Source of the DNA: Synechococcus sp. CBW1004
Lineage (GTDB): Bacteria > Cyanobacteriota > Cyanobacteriia > PCC-6307 > Cyanobiaceae
Length of the DNA stretch: 64,000 nt
NCBI RefSeq assembly: GCF_015840715.1
Contig: NZ_CP060397.1
Location: 2,128,686 to 2,192,685, forward strand
Direction of reading: 5' to 3'
The position numbers and the translations under genes are program-made. The notes under the pieces were generated by a model that made no database searches, was not told the DNA's origin, and saw nothing but the letters and a program-made list of their open reading frames with translations. How positions within the stretch are numbered: position 1 is the first letter of the stretch; each line of letters opens with the position of its first letter. Below, piece after piece: positions 35,201 to 44,303 of this stretch.

Positions 35201-38200
35201 GTGACGGCCGCGGACTGGGAATGACCGCGCCCCGATCCGAAGGTCAGCAGCGGGCCGTGCAGAGGGCCTGCGCATGGGCTCAGGTTCCGGCACAGACCCT
35301 CGGCCTCTATGAAGCGCATGGGACCGGGACGATGGCCGGCGATCGTGCCGAACTTGAAACGATCAACACGATTCTCAGCGACGCCGGGGCCGCCGCCAAC
35401 GCCTGTGTCGTGGGATCGGTCAAGGCCCTCATCGGGCACACCAAGGCCACCGCAGGCATCGCCGGTGTGATCAAGGCGGCCCTGTCGCTGTATCACGCGG
35501 TGCGTCCCGGTCACGCCGCGGCGCAGTCGCCGCTGGCTCCGCTGCGGGATCCCGGCTCCCCGGTCTGCCTGTTGCCTGAGGCCAGGCCCTGGCTGGATTC
35601 AGGCCATCCGAGGCGGGCTGGTGTGAGCGCCTTCGGCTTTGGCGGCACCAACTTCCATGCCGTGCTCGAGGAGTACCGCAACACCGTGCCCGCGCCGGTC
35701 GGTGCTGACCTGTGGCCTCAGGAGCTGCTCGTCTGGCGCAGCCGCAGCATCCAGGCCCTGACCACTGCTCTGCATGCCCTCAGCCAGGCTCTGCAGGCGG
35801 GAGCCACCCCGAGGCTCTGCGACCTCGCCCACACCTGTGCCGGCCAGTTCGAGGCGGCCGCCGGTGAGGTCACCCTGGCCATCGTGGCGTCCGATCTCCC
35901 CGAGCTGCAGGCCAGCCTTGCGGCGGTTCTGGCTCATCTGGATGGCAGCTCCTCCGCCCCGCTGGCGCCCACCATTCAGTTCAACCCCCACACCCCTGCC
36001 GCGGCGCCCGGCCTTGCCTTCCTGTTCCCAGGGCAAGGCAGCCAATACCCCGGCATGGCCACCTCCCCCTCCCTGTACTTCCCGGAGTTCCGCCGGGCTC
36101 TTGTGCGCGCCGATCGGGAGTTCGAGGGGCAGTTCCCCCAACCGCTGAGCCAGTACATCTTCCCTCCCGGCGCCTATGACCAGGAGGCCTTGGCGGCCCA
36201 GAAACAACAGCTCAGCGACACCCGCGTCGCGCAGCCAGCCCTCGGCGCGATCGAACTGGGCTATCTGGCCTTCGTGCGCCGGCTGGGAATCAGCGCGTCG
36301 GCCGTCTGCGGGCACAGTTTCGGCGAGTACGCGGCGTTGCATGCCGCCGGTGTGCTGGCGCCGGATGCGTTTCTGCGGCTGTCCTCCGATCGAGGACGCA
36401 TCATGGCCGCTGCGTCCTCCGCCACTCCTGGTGGGATGGCGGTGATTCAGGCTCCGCCCGAGCTGGTCCTGGAGGTCCTCGCAGGACGAGCCGACGTTGT
36501 CATCGCCAACCGCAACGCTCCAGCCCAGACCGTCATCTCCGGTGACCGTGGCCAGATCCAGGATCTGATCGAACAGTTCACGCAGCGCTCCATCCCCGCT
36601 TTCCTGCTTCCGGTTTCAGGGGCTTTCCATTCGCCCTTGATGGCCTCGGCTTCCGCCGATCTGGCTGCCGTGATCGCCGAGGCCTCTCTGGCCACGGCGC
36701 GGATTCCTGTCTTCAGCAACACGACGTGCGATCCCTACCCCGAGGACATCGAGGCGATCCGTGCGCAACTGGCTCAGCACGTCGTCTCACCCGTGAACTT
36801 CGTGGGCCAGATCGAGGCTCTTCATGCCTCAGGCATCACCGTCTTCCTGGAGCTGGGGCCCAGGAACGTCCTCGCCGACCTCACGGATCAGATCCTCTCC
36901 GGCCGACCTGCAACGGTGGTGTCACTTGATCGCCGCGCTCCGGGGCTCAGCGGCCTGTTCACCGGCCTGGCCCAGCTGCTCGTCGCCGGTGTGCCGCTCA
37001 AGCCGAGCGAGCTGCACCGTGGCCGTGCCGTCCGCAGCCTCAATCTGAACCGGCTGCTGGAGTCCACAGGCCCCCGGCCCCTGCCCGCCACGGCCTGGCT
37101 GATCGACGGAGGCAGTGCCCGGCCCCATGCCGAACCTGCCTCCGGACGCACCGGCCTTCGGCCCAAGCTGACCCTTGAGGAGACGCAGGCGGCTCGCGCC
37201 GGCACCGGCTCCGGCGCATCAGCACCGGGACCTGGCCTTCCCACCACGCCACCAGCGCTTCAGCCTCCCGGCCCCCTCGTTCCACAGGCCGGGCCCGCGG
37301 CCTCACCGCTGATTCCCGAGGAGCGACCACCATCCCCCGCTCCGATCCAGATCACCCTCACCCCTGTCACCCGCAGCACCCTGTCAGCCATGCACCCCTC
37401 GAACGGTCTCAGCCAGCCGGGCGCCTCCTCCCTGCCTCCCATCCGCAATCCAGGCGACGTCAGCGCGGTCGGCCTGCCGGCCATGTCGGGCGATGCGCGG
37501 CTGGCGGGCCTGCAGAGCCACCAGGAAACGATGCGCCAGTTCCTCGCGTCCCAGGAACGGGTGATGAGTCATTTCCTGGGTGGCACCCCAGCCGCAGTCC
37601 CCATCAGCACAGCGCCATCTGCTGTCCCGATCGCGGCTGCGGTCCCGCCGACGCGCCCTGCTCGCGCCGTCGAAGCACGTCCGAGCCCCCCCGTCTTCGC
37701 CGCGCCTGCCCCGGTTCACAGCGCTCCCAGGCCGGCCGCGCCTCCGCCCGCCGCTCCATCGGTCGAACCCGTCGTGGCTGCGGCCGCCGCCGTCCCCGTC
37801 GCCGCACCGGAGCCTGCGGCACCAGCCGCCGCCGTCAGCGCCACTGCCCCGGAGCTTGACCGCGCCAGGATCGCTCAACTCCTGCTGGAGCTCGTCAGCG
37901 ACCGCACCGGCTATCCCACGGACATGCTCGGTCTCGACAAGGACATCGAAGCCGACCTCGGCATCGATTCCATCAAGCGCGTCGAGGTGCTGGGCAATCT
38001 GCGCAAGAGCCTGCCTGATGTGCTGGCCCCGGTCATGCAGGGCCAGATGGAGACGCTGTCGCGACTGAAGACCCTCGACGGCATCATCGACCGGGTGGTG
38101 GAACTCGCCCAGGAGGCCGGCTGCCTGGGAAAGCCTTCAGCGGCAGCCAGTCCATCTGACTGGCTGCCGCGTTTCCAGATGCAGGCGGTGCATGCCCCGA

Positions 38201-40614
38201 GAGGCCGCGAGGCGGTTCCTCTCAGGGGGGTGTGTCTGCTCACAGAGGATCAGCTCGGTGTCGCCGATCGGCTGGCCGGGAGTCTCGAAACCCGTGGTGC
38301 GACGGTCGTTCGGCTGTCTGTGAGCACGCTCGCCGAGCCCTCCATGCTGACCGCCGCTGTTGAAGCGGCGCGCCGGCAGGGGCCCATTGCAGCGGTTGTT
38401 CACCTCGCCCCCCTCCAGTTCGACGCTCCCGCCGACCTGGCGGAGTGGACCGCCCAGACACGCCTCGCCAGCGTTGCGCTGTTTCAGTTGCTCCAGCTGT
38501 GTGCGGCTGATCTCCAGGCCGTCGAGGGAGCCCGGCTGTTGTCGGTTTCCGGATTCGGGGGGCAGTTCGGCCGTTCGGCCGCTGCGACCCGATGTTCCGC
38601 TGCCGCTGGTGGCCAGACCGGTCTGCTCAAGACCCTGGCCCAGGAATGGCCGGATGTCTGCTGCCGGGTCGTGGACTGCGATCCCACGGTCCCGTCGGAG
38701 CGGCTCAGTGAGCAGCTTCTCGCTGAGTTGGAGTGTCTCCAGGGTCCCGTCGAGATCGGCCTGCAGGGGGAGGAGCGGTTGGCGTTCCAGACAGTCTCCA
38801 CCCCCCTCGCAGCCCCGGTTGAAGCGGCAGCGGCCCCCCTCGTGCCCGCCGCCGACTGGGTCGTCCTGGCCACGGGCGGTCACCGCGGCATCACGGCGGA
38901 AACATTGAAATCGATCACGGTTCCGGGCATGACCCTGGTGATCGTGGGGCGCACCCCCGAGCCGGGGCCGGAAGCGGCATCCACCGCCGGCCTGAGTGAT
39001 CGTTCCGATCTGCGGCGAACGCTGCTCGAGCAGGCGCGCTCCCAGGGTGACACTCCATCCCCGGTGGCGATCGAGCGCCAGCTGAACGCCCTGCTCGCAG
39101 CACGGGAGATCAGGGCCAACCTTGCCCATTTCCGCCAGACCTGCCACGTCGACTATCGCTCCCTGGACGTCACCGATGGGGCGGCACTGGATGTGCTGAT
39201 CACCGATCTCCAGGCGCGCTACGGGCGTCTCGATGCCGTGATCCAGGGAGCGGGCGCCATCGCCGACAAACTTTTGGTGGACAAGAATCCCCAGGCCTTC
39301 GAGCAGGTTTTTGACACCAAGACCGTCAGTGCCTTTGTGCTGCAGAAGAGCCTGCGGTTTGAGTCCTTGAAGCTGCTGGTGTTCTTCAGCTCAGTCGCGG
39401 GTCGCTATGGAAGCCGTGGTCAGTCTGATTATGCGGCTGCCAATGAAATCCTCAATCGGCTGGCGTGGCAACTCCATTGGCAACACCCGGGTACCCGCAT
39501 CGTGGCCATCAACTGGGGGCCCTGGGATTCGACGGGAATGGCTTCCGAAGAGGTCAAGCGCCAGTTCAGAGAGCGCGGGATCATCCCGATTCCTCTTCCT
39601 GAGGGCTGTGATTACTTCCGGCAGGAGCTGCTTTTGGGATCCTTCGATGCGGTTGAAGTGATCGCTGGAGAGGGGCCCTGGTCTTCGATCGACCCGGTGG
39701 GTTGCCCTGCCCAGGAGATGCCGCGTCAGCATCAGGGCGAGACGCCACTGCTGCAGGAGGCACCCTCGGTGCAGCCGGACAGCCGCATGGGTGCCGAGTG
39801 GCAGCTGGATCCCAGGCAGCCCTTTCTGGCCGATCATCGGATTGACGGAACGCCCGTTCTGGCTGCTGCCGTCGCAGCGGAAGCGCTCGCTGAGTTCGTC
39901 CACGCAGCCTGGCCGGAGTATGCCCTGCGTGGCCTGCGCGATGTTCGCGTCCTGAGCGGCGTGACCGTTCCCCCCGAGGGGGTGTCTGTGCGTCTGCTGG
40001 CGCGTGCTTCAAGCCACGCCGATCCTATGGATCTTGAAGTGCTTGCTGAAATGATCGACCCGGTGAGCAGGCGCTTCCACTACCGCTCGGTCGTGCATCT
40101 GAGTCAACGACCAGCCGCGCCCCCGGCCGACCTCTGGGAGCCCCTGACAGGGACTCGCTGCGATGCCGGGCAGGCCTATCGCGAGTTCCTGTTTCATGGT
40201 CCCTGCTATCAACGCATCGTATCCATTGATGCCATTTCTCCTGATGGCATTGATGCCATGTGCTCGGTCAGCTCGCCGGCTGCATTCCTCTCGTCCCTCC
40301 AGTCAGGAGCAGAATGGTTGCTGGATCCTGGTCTCATCGATGTCGTGCCGCAGCTCGCCATCGTCTGGGCACGAGCCCTGCATGACACCACTCCACTGCC
40401 TTCCCGTATCGGGCAGCTGACTCGGTTCCGGCCCCCTGCTTCAGAGCACCTGCTGGCACAGCTCCGCATCGATCGTTTCGATGGCAGCGGCATCAGCTAC
40501 CGCGCTCGCCTCAGTGATCGGCAGGGGGTCTGTTTCGAGCTCACTGATTTCGAGGGAAGCTGCAGCCAGGCCCTGAACCGACTTGCCCAGCAACCGGTCG
40601 CCGGGCCATCGTGA
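32242..40614 (+). CDS. Multidomain lipid synthase ER-ER-KS-AT-ACP-KR-DH
   Basis: A 2790-aa PUFA-synthase-type megaenzyme. The N-terminus has two nitronate-monooxygenase/PfaD-like TIM barrels used as enoyl reductases: residues ~1-240 (VQGGIGVRTAAACRAAGA) and ~340-650 (IVQGPMTRVSDSAGFAEQ, FAGGIHDARSA). KS (704-~1150) has Cys891 in DAACASS, His1026 and His1066. AT has GHSFGEY (Ser1359) and His1463. A long Ala/Pro linker (~1590-1870) leads to one ACP (LGIDSIKR, Ser1910). KR (2206-~2470) has TGGHRGIT, Ser2383/2384 and Tyr2397. DH has His2532 and Asp2700. There is no TE. With its 1571-aa partner it has every PfaA-E activity, but one ACP instead of the usual tandem set. Confidence 0.88.
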   Translation: MPQSPGQHGWLCFAVAPAGMGHAGTALAAARAGGVGILDWEWSFSDEDSIAQAIDQLDALLALPREDGSPPRFGVRLRAGQLLPEPVRQRFEGIPHWLILSQWENPGVDSQISCSEFCHLLLEITDPAQLEKASLWQPHGYVARGHECGGWSSPDSAFLLTQKLVDRITLPLFVQGGIGVRTAAACRAAGAAGVVLQEELWLMPESPLDGMARQWMASVNGQEALLLGERLGQGCRVLSRPGLSPVEALRAQSEELEIADLDASERSSRWRRCVDRLVGWRSVQECAWPVGQSIGLAAPLLRHHRTTGRLIRALHVETERALRIAAERQPLAAGSELALSHGTTYPIVQGPMTRVSDSAGFAEQVALAGGLPMLALALMQGSGVRALLAETRDRLQGRPWGVGVLGFVPQQLRAEQMEVVREFRPPFALIAGGRPDQALQLEAEGIATYLHVPTASLLELFLEQGARRFVFEGRECGGHVGPLSSFVLWESAIAALLEGLQPEQAHELHILFAGGIHDARSASMVAALAAPLVLRGVKVGVLLGTAYLFTQECVSSGAIAQSFQDVALACTETINLETGPGHASRCAITPFATEFYETQRSLRRERRSPEDIKNSLEDLTLGRLRVASKGVVRQGGELQAVAGERQLREGMYMLGQVATLRSEVTTVSSLHADISGGSSERLARAARWLPAELGPESPPPLEDIAIIGIGTLLPEAQVPAGFWRNIVAQSSALREIPANRWDWRLYYDSDRDARDRIYSRWGGFLDDVTFDPMDFGIPPRSMRSIEPMQLLTLEVVRRALLDADCGPDSDFDREHTSVILGAGGGVGDLGQQYAVRTGLPLVVEQPDPRAWERLPEWDEESFPGLLLNVAAGRVANRFDLGGSNYIVDAACASSLAALSLAVKELQSGRSNLAIAGGVDTVQNPLAYMCFSKTQALSPSGVPRPFDSNAEGITIAEGLAVVVLKRRRDAERDGDRIYAIIKAVEGSSDGRGLGMTAPRSEGQQRAVQRACAWAQVPAQTLGLYEAHGTGTMAGDRAELETINTILSDAGAAANACVVGSVKALIGHTKATAGIAGVIKAALSLYHAVRPGHAAAQSPLAPLRDPGSPVCLLPEARPWLDSGHPRRAGVSAFGFGGTNFHAVLEEYRNTVPAPVGADLWPQELLVWRSRSIQALTTALHALSQALQAGATPRLCDLAHTCAGQFEAAAGEVTLAIVASDLPELQASLAAVLAHLDGSSSAPLAPTIQFNPHTPAAAPGLAFLFPGQGSQYPGMATSPSLYFPEFRRALVRADREFEGQFPQPLSQYIFPPGAYDQEALAAQKQQLSDTRVAQPALGAIELGYLAFVRRLGISASAVCGHSFGEYAALHAAGVLAPDAFLRLSSDRGRIMAAASSATPGGMAVIQAPPELVLEVLAGRADVVIANRNAPAQTVISGDRGQIQDLIEQFTQRSIPAFLLPVSGAFHSPLMASASADLAAVIAEASLATARIPVFSNTTCDPYPEDIEAIRAQLAQHVVSPVNFVGQIEALHASGITVFLELGPRNVLADLTDQILSGRPATVVSLDRRAPGLSGLFTGLAQLLVAGVPLKPSELHRGRAVRSLNLNRLLESTGPRPLPATAWLIDGGSARPHAEPASGRTGLRPKLTLEETQAARAGTGSGASAPGPGLPTTPPALQPPGPLVPQAGPAASPLIPEERPPSPAPIQITLTPVTRSTLSAMHPSNGLSQPGASSLPPIRNPGDVSAVGLPAMSGDARLAGLQSHQETMRQFLASQERVMSHFLGGTPAAVPISTAPSAVPIAAAVPPTRPARAVEARPSPPVFAAPAPVHSAPRPAAPPPAAPSVEPVVAAAAAVPVAAPEPAAPAAAVSATAPELDRARIAQLLLELVSDRTGYPTDMLGLDKDIEADLGIDSIKRVEVLGNLRKSLPDVLAPVMQGQMETLSRLKTLDGIIDRVVELAQEAGCLGKPSAAASPSDWLPRFQMQAVHAPRGREAVPLRGVCLLTEDQLGVADRLAGSLETRGATVVRLSVSTLAEPSMLTAAVEAARRQGPIAAVVHLAPLQFDAPADLAEWTAQTRLASVALFQLLQLCAADLQAVEGARLLSVSGFGGQFGRSAAATRCSAAAGGQTGLLKTLAQEWPDVCCRVVDCDPTVPSERLSEQLLAELECLQGPVEIGLQGEERLAFQTVSTPLAAPVEAAAAPLVPAADWVVLATGGHRGITAETLKSITVPGMTLVIVGRTPEPGPEAASTAGLSDRSDLRRTLLEQARSQGDTPSPVAIERQLNALLAAREIRANLAHFRQTCHVDYRSLDVTDGAALDVLITDLQARYGRLDAVIQGAGAIADKLLVDKNPQAFEQVFDTKTVSAFVLQKSLRFESLKLLVFFSSVAGRYGSRGQSDYAAANEILNRLAWQLHWQHPGTRIVAINWGPWDSTGMASEEVKRQFRERGIIPIPLPEGCDYFRQELLLGSFDAVEVIAGEGPWSSIDPVGCPAQEMPRQHQGETPLLQEAPSVQPDSRMGAEWQLDPRQPFLADHRIDGTPVLAAAVAAEALAEFVHAAWPEYALRGLRDVRVLSGVTVPPEGVSVRLLARASSHADPMDLEVLAEMIDPVSRRFHYRSVVHLSQRPAAPPADLWEPLTGTRCDAGQAYREFLFHGPCYQRIVSIDAISPDGIDAMCSVSSPAAFLSSLQSGAEWLLDPGLIDVVPQLAIVWARALHDTTPLPSRIGQLTRFRPPASEHLLAQLRIDRFDGSGISYRARLSDRQGVCFELTDFEGSCSQALNRLAQQPVAGPS

Positions 40615-40649
40615 TTCCTGCTCCCTCGTCTCGATTCACCGCCCGGCAC

Positions 40650-40658
40650 TGCTAGATT
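40650..40658 (+). promoter_or_regulatory. Extended -10 promoter of the amidohydrolase operon
   Basis: TGCTAGATT ends 27 bases before ATG 40686, the same layout as the large synthase promoter. Confidence 0.5.
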
Positions 40659-40685
40659 TCACAGAACTCTCGTCACTCCGTTCCC

Positions 40686-41849
40686 ATGACCATCAACAAC
40701 TCCCTTGTCGTCGACACCGATAGTCATATCCTCGAGCCAATTAACCTTTGGACTGATTATCTGGAAAACAAGGAGTTGTTATCCCTTGCTCCTCGCTTTT
40801 ATGACGACGCTGAGGGCGTGCAGCGCTTCGTCATCGAAGGCTTCCAGCCAACCCCGCCCAAGGGCACCGGTATGGGTGGGCGCAATGTCGACAAGAAGTT
40901 CCAGGACACCGTCGCCACCCAGCGTTGGGAAGAGCAGCAGCCAGGTGGCTTCAGTCCGGAACCTCGTCTGCAGGACATGGACCGGGAAGGGGTTGATATC
41001 GCAATGCTCTACCCCACGGTGGGCCTTCGCTACACAGGCCTCAAATCCGATGAGGTCGCGGCGGCAGTCTGCCGTGCTTACAACAACTGGCTTGCCGATT
41101 ACTGCAAAGCCGCTCCAGGACGCCTGATCGGCATCGGAGCGGTTCCCTTCCAGTCGCCTGAACTGGCCGTCGCCGAGATGCGTTATGTCATCGAGAAGCT
41201 TGGTTTCAAGGGCGTCTTCACTCGCCCCAATCCCCTGAGGGGGCGCAATCTCGATCACCCTGACTACGATCCGATCTGGCAGGCCGCTGAGGAGCTGGAT
41301 TGTCCGATCGGCATCCATGAAGGCGGCTTCATGCCGGGAATCGTCGCTGTTGGCTACGACCGCTACGACAACATGGCTTATCGGCACATGGCCTCCCATC
41401 CCATGGAGCAGCAGTTGTCATGCATGACCCTGATTCTCGGGGGTGTCCTTGAGCGTTTCCCGAAACTCAAGATCGTGTTTCTTGAGTCGGGTGGTGGCTG
41501 GGTTCCCTATTGGATTGATCGGATGGATGAGCATCGCAAGCACATGGGCTGGATGATCCCCGATTGCAAGCTGCTCCCCAGTGACTATTTCCGTCGCCAG
41601 TGTCTGATTCAGATCCCTTCTGACGAGTCAACGACTCCGATGCTCGTTGACCTCCTTGGCGAGGACCACATTGTGTGGGGAACTGACTACCCACACTTTG
41701 ACTGCAACTGGACTGGTGCCACCAACAGGTTCGCCAACAGTTCCCTCTCCCCTGTGGCGATTCAGAAGATCCTGGGGCTGAACGCTGTTCGCTTCTTCAA
41801 CCTGGAGACATCCAAGGTCTCAGCTCCCCTGCAGCCCGCGTTTGTCTGA
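40686..41849 (+). CDS. Amidohydrolase-2 family protein (ACMSD-like)
   Basis: A 387-aa TIM-barrel metal-dependent hydrolase/decarboxylase. It begins VVDTDSHILEP, a variant of the N-terminal metal motif. Other expected sites are GIHEGG, YRHMASHPME and the late Asp in VWGTDYPHFD. Members of this family decarboxylate or hydrolyse small acids, for example ACMSD and gamma-resorcylate decarboxylase. The substrate is unknown. It heads a unit with an exported hydrolase and two CoA-transferases, so it may act on a building block or on the released acid. Confidence 0.82.
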   Translation: MTINNSLVVDTDSHILEPINLWTDYLENKELLSLAPRFYDDAEGVQRFVIEGFQPTPPKGTGMGGRNVDKKFQDTVATQRWEEQQPGGFSPEPRLQDMDREGVDIAMLYPTVGLRYTGLKSDEVAAAVCRAYNNWLADYCKAAPGRLIGIGAVPFQSPELAVAEMRYVIEKLGFKGVFTRPNPLRGRNLDHPDYDPIWQAAEELDCPIGIHEGGFMPGIVAVGYDRYDNMAYRHMASHPMEQQLSCMTLILGGVLERFPKLKIVFLESGGGWVPYWIDRMDEHRKHMGWMIPDCKLLPSDYFRRQCLIQIPSDESTTPMLVDLLGEDHIVWGTDYPHFDCNWTGATNRFANSSLSPVAIQKILGLNAVRFFNLETSKVSAPLQPAFV

Positions 41850-41988
41850 CCCAGCTGTGAGGGATGCGATTTCAGCGTTCCCCCTGCGGGAGCATCCGTG
41901 ATCCGGAGGATGGTGTGGCGCCAGGGTATCCCCTGCATCAGGACCATCCTTCTTCAGACCCATTCAAGCCATCGGGAGTTGACCAGCC

Positions 41989-43050
41989 ATGGGCGTTCCT
42001 CGAACTGCTGTCATTGCCACAGTGATTGCGCTCGCCTTGTCGACCACGTTCGCCGTGTGCTGGGCCAAGGGGCCATCCCGATCCACTCGCCTCTCGCTCA
42101 CTGGGCTCGCTCCCACGCGCCCAGTGCCCCCTGCTTCCCACCTGGCGTTGGCCGGATCCCAGCGTCGGCTGATCGGTCAGGGTGCGAGGGCCTTCTGGTT
42201 GTTCACTCCCTCCACGCCCTCCACCCGGTCAGCGCCTGTTGTTTTCTTCCTGCATGGCTGGATGGCCATCGATCCCTATTTCTACGGGGGTTGGATTGAT
42301 CATCTGGTCAGCAATGGATCGATCGTTGTCTATCCTGTTTTCCAGGCATCCAAGGACGACACGCCTCAGTCCATGCGCCAGAACGCCATCGTGGCGTTGC
42401 AGGATGCAGTTGACACCCTCAACGCTGCAAGCAGTTCTGTTCGTCCTGACTGGAGCCGGCTTTCCATCGTTGGCCATTCCTTCGGTGGTGGGCTCTCGAC
42501 TCTGGTTGCAGCGTCGTCCCAGGCTGCCGGTCTGCCTGTCCCGAGACTGGTGCTGGCACTGGCCCCAGGCTGGCGAGGCGGCTCCTTGCCAGGGGGTGAT
42601 CTGGCACGATTCCCTGCTTCAACGTATCTGCTGCTCGTCGAGGGTACCGAAGATGAACTGGCAGGCAGCCGTCAGACCTCAGTCATTTACAGCTCCACCT
42701 CCAGCCTGGCAGCCAGGAACAAGCAGCTTCTTGTTTTGAGGACAGCGAATAATGTTCCCATCAACCATAGTTCACCGCTCTCACCCCTTGAGGCCTATCG
42801 CAACCCTGCTCTCAGCCCGAGTGAGGTGCGACGCCAGCGTTTTGCCACCTTCCTTTTCAACCGGATGCTTGGCCAGGATTCAGGAAAGATTGATTTTGTG
42901 GATTACAACGGCTATTGGAGTCTGCTCGACAATGCCAATCAGGCGCTTGACCGCAGCCAATCCCCCTTCCTGGCCATCTCGGAGACCTTCCGAAACGTGA
43001 GCGGCGATGGCACGCTGATCAATCCTCGTCGAGGCATCGTCGCTCCCTGA
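41989..43050 (+). CDS. Exported alpha/beta hydrolase
   Basis: A 353-aa protein with an N-terminal signal peptide or anchor (VIATVIALALSTTFAVCWA) and an alpha/beta hydrolase fold. HGWMAIDPYFYGGW is the oxyanion region and VGHSFGGGL carries the nucleophilic Ser. VEGTEDELAG probably gives the acid and NNVPINHSSP the His. It resembles secreted dienelactone-hydrolase/lipase-like enzymes. Export suggests action on lipids in the periplasm or outer membrane, possibly the matured product of this cluster. It has only a 139-base gap from the amidohydrolase, without a terminator. Confidence 0.75.
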   Translation: MGVPRTAVIATVIALALSTTFAVCWAKGPSRSTRLSLTGLAPTRPVPPASHLALAGSQRRLIGQGARAFWLFTPSTPSTRSAPVVFFLHGWMAIDPYFYGGWIDHLVSNGSIVVYPVFQASKDDTPQSMRQNAIVALQDAVDTLNAASSSVRPDWSRLSIVGHSFGGGLSTLVAASSQAAGLPVPRLVLALAPGWRGGSLPGGDLARFPASTYLLLVEGTEDELAGSRQTSVIYSSTSSLAARNKQLLVLRTANNVPINHSSPLSPLEAYRNPALSPSEVRRQRFATFLFNRMLGQDSGKIDFVDYNGYWSLLDNANQALDRSQSPFLAISETFRNVSGDGTLINPRRGIVAP

Positions 43051-43098
43051 GGCCATGCATATGCCTGCTGACTGCCACTCCCTTGACATCGATACTCC

Positions 43099-44295
43099 GT
43101 GAGCGAAGGCCCTCTTTCCCATCTGAGAATCCTCGACTGCAGCACTGGTATTGCAGGCCCCTACTGCACGCGCCTTTTCGCTGGATTCGGTGCCCTGACG
43201 CTCAAGATCGAGCCGCCCTGCTCCGGAGATCCCCAGCGCCAGCGGGGGCCTTTTTATCACAACCAGCCTGGACTTGAGCGGAGTCTTTCATTCCATTGGC
43301 TCAACGCTGGCAAACGCAGCATCACACTTGACCTTGAGCACCCTCAGGCGCCTGAACTGCTTCATGCGCTGGTTGCCGATGTCGACATCCTCGTCGAGTC
43401 ATTCCTGCCAGGGACATTGCAGAGACTGGGCTTTGATTACAAGTCTCTTGCCAGTATCAATCCTCGATTGATCCTTGTTTCCATCTCCGACTTTGGTCAG
43501 TCTGGTCCTCGTCGTCATTGGAAAGCCACCGATATCGTTCACTACGCCATGAGTGGCGCCATGTCACTGACAGGCGACCCTGATCGGCCGCCTCTCAACA
43601 GTGGTCCAGCGATTGCCGCTTACACAGCCGGTCTGCACGCCTATCTCGCAGCACTACTGGCTCTGCAGCGCCGTCATGAGGATGGCATTGGAGATTGGGT
43701 GGATGTCTCCATCCAGGAAAGTTCCCTGGAGAATGTAGAGATCAAACTTGCTGAGGCACTGTTGGCGGCCCATCAGGCGCAGCGAAATGCCGATAACCAT
43801 GCAATGACTCCCTGGCAGTGTTATCCCACGGCTGATGGCATCGCAGCCATCATCGGCGGGCCCCTGCGCAACTGGGCTGGTGCCGCGGAAGCCTTCGACG
43901 ACCAGGCATTGGTCGAACCGCCCTTCGACACGATCGTTGGTCGCAATACCAATCGCGAGAAGGTTCATGATCGCGTCAGAGCTGCTCTGAAATCGCGCAC
44001 GAAACGGGAGATTTACCATCGCGGTCAGGCTGCTGGTCTCGCCTTTGGTTATCTGGCAAGCCTTGCTGAGGTCCTGGAGTGGCCCCAGCACATCGCCCGT
44101 CGTTTTCTGCAGCCCACGGATCCCCATCCGGTTGTCGGGAGCCTGCTGTCAATGACGGCCCCCTTTCATCCGAGCACAACCTCCTGGAGAACGGGGCGGG
44201 CCCCATTGCTTGGTGAACACAATGAGGCGATTTACGCTGAGCTTGGCTATTCACGCGAAGCCCTCGTCTCGCTCGCCGACTCAGGCATCATCTGA
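43099..44295 (+). CDS. CaiB/BaiF class III CoA-transferase (1)
   Basis: A 398-aa member of the formyl-CoA transferase/AMACR family. It begins at GTG 43099 with LRILDCSTGIAGPYCTRLFAGFGALTLKIEP-like sequence (N-terminal Rossmann part), then NAGKRSITLDLEHPQAPELL. The expected catalytic Asp is present in KATDIVHYAMSG. The family moves CoA between carboxylic acids or epimerises 2-methylacyl-CoA. It could activate a dicarboxylic or branched starter for the synthase. It lies 48 bases after the exported hydrolase and 8 bases before the second CoA-transferase. Confidence 0.85.
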   Translation: MSEGPLSHLRILDCSTGIAGPYCTRLFAGFGALTLKIEPPCSGDPQRQRGPFYHNQPGLERSLSFHWLNAGKRSITLDLEHPQAPELLHALVADVDILVESFLPGTLQRLGFDYKSLASINPRLILVSISDFGQSGPRRHWKATDIVHYAMSGAMSLTGDPDRPPLNSGPAIAAYTAGLHAYLAALLALQRRHEDGIGDWVDVSIQESSLENVEIKLAEALLAAHQAQRNADNHAMTPWQCYPTADGIAAIIGGPLRNWAGAAEAFDDQALVEPPFDTIVGRNTNREKVHDRVRAALKSRTKREIYHRGQAAGLAFGYLASLAEVLEWPQHIARRFLQPTDPHPVVGSLLSMTAPFHPSTTSWRTGRAPLLGEHNEAIYAELGYSREALVSLADSGII

Positions 44296-44303
44296 TTCCT
44301 CCC

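Noticed and set aside
20404..40614. Assignment of the synthases as heterocyst glycolipid (Hgl) or true EPA/DHA (Pfa) enzymes
   Set aside because: Domain types match both groups, but the single ACP, fused ERs, halogenase and sulfotransferase fit neither, and nothing else suggests heterocysts.
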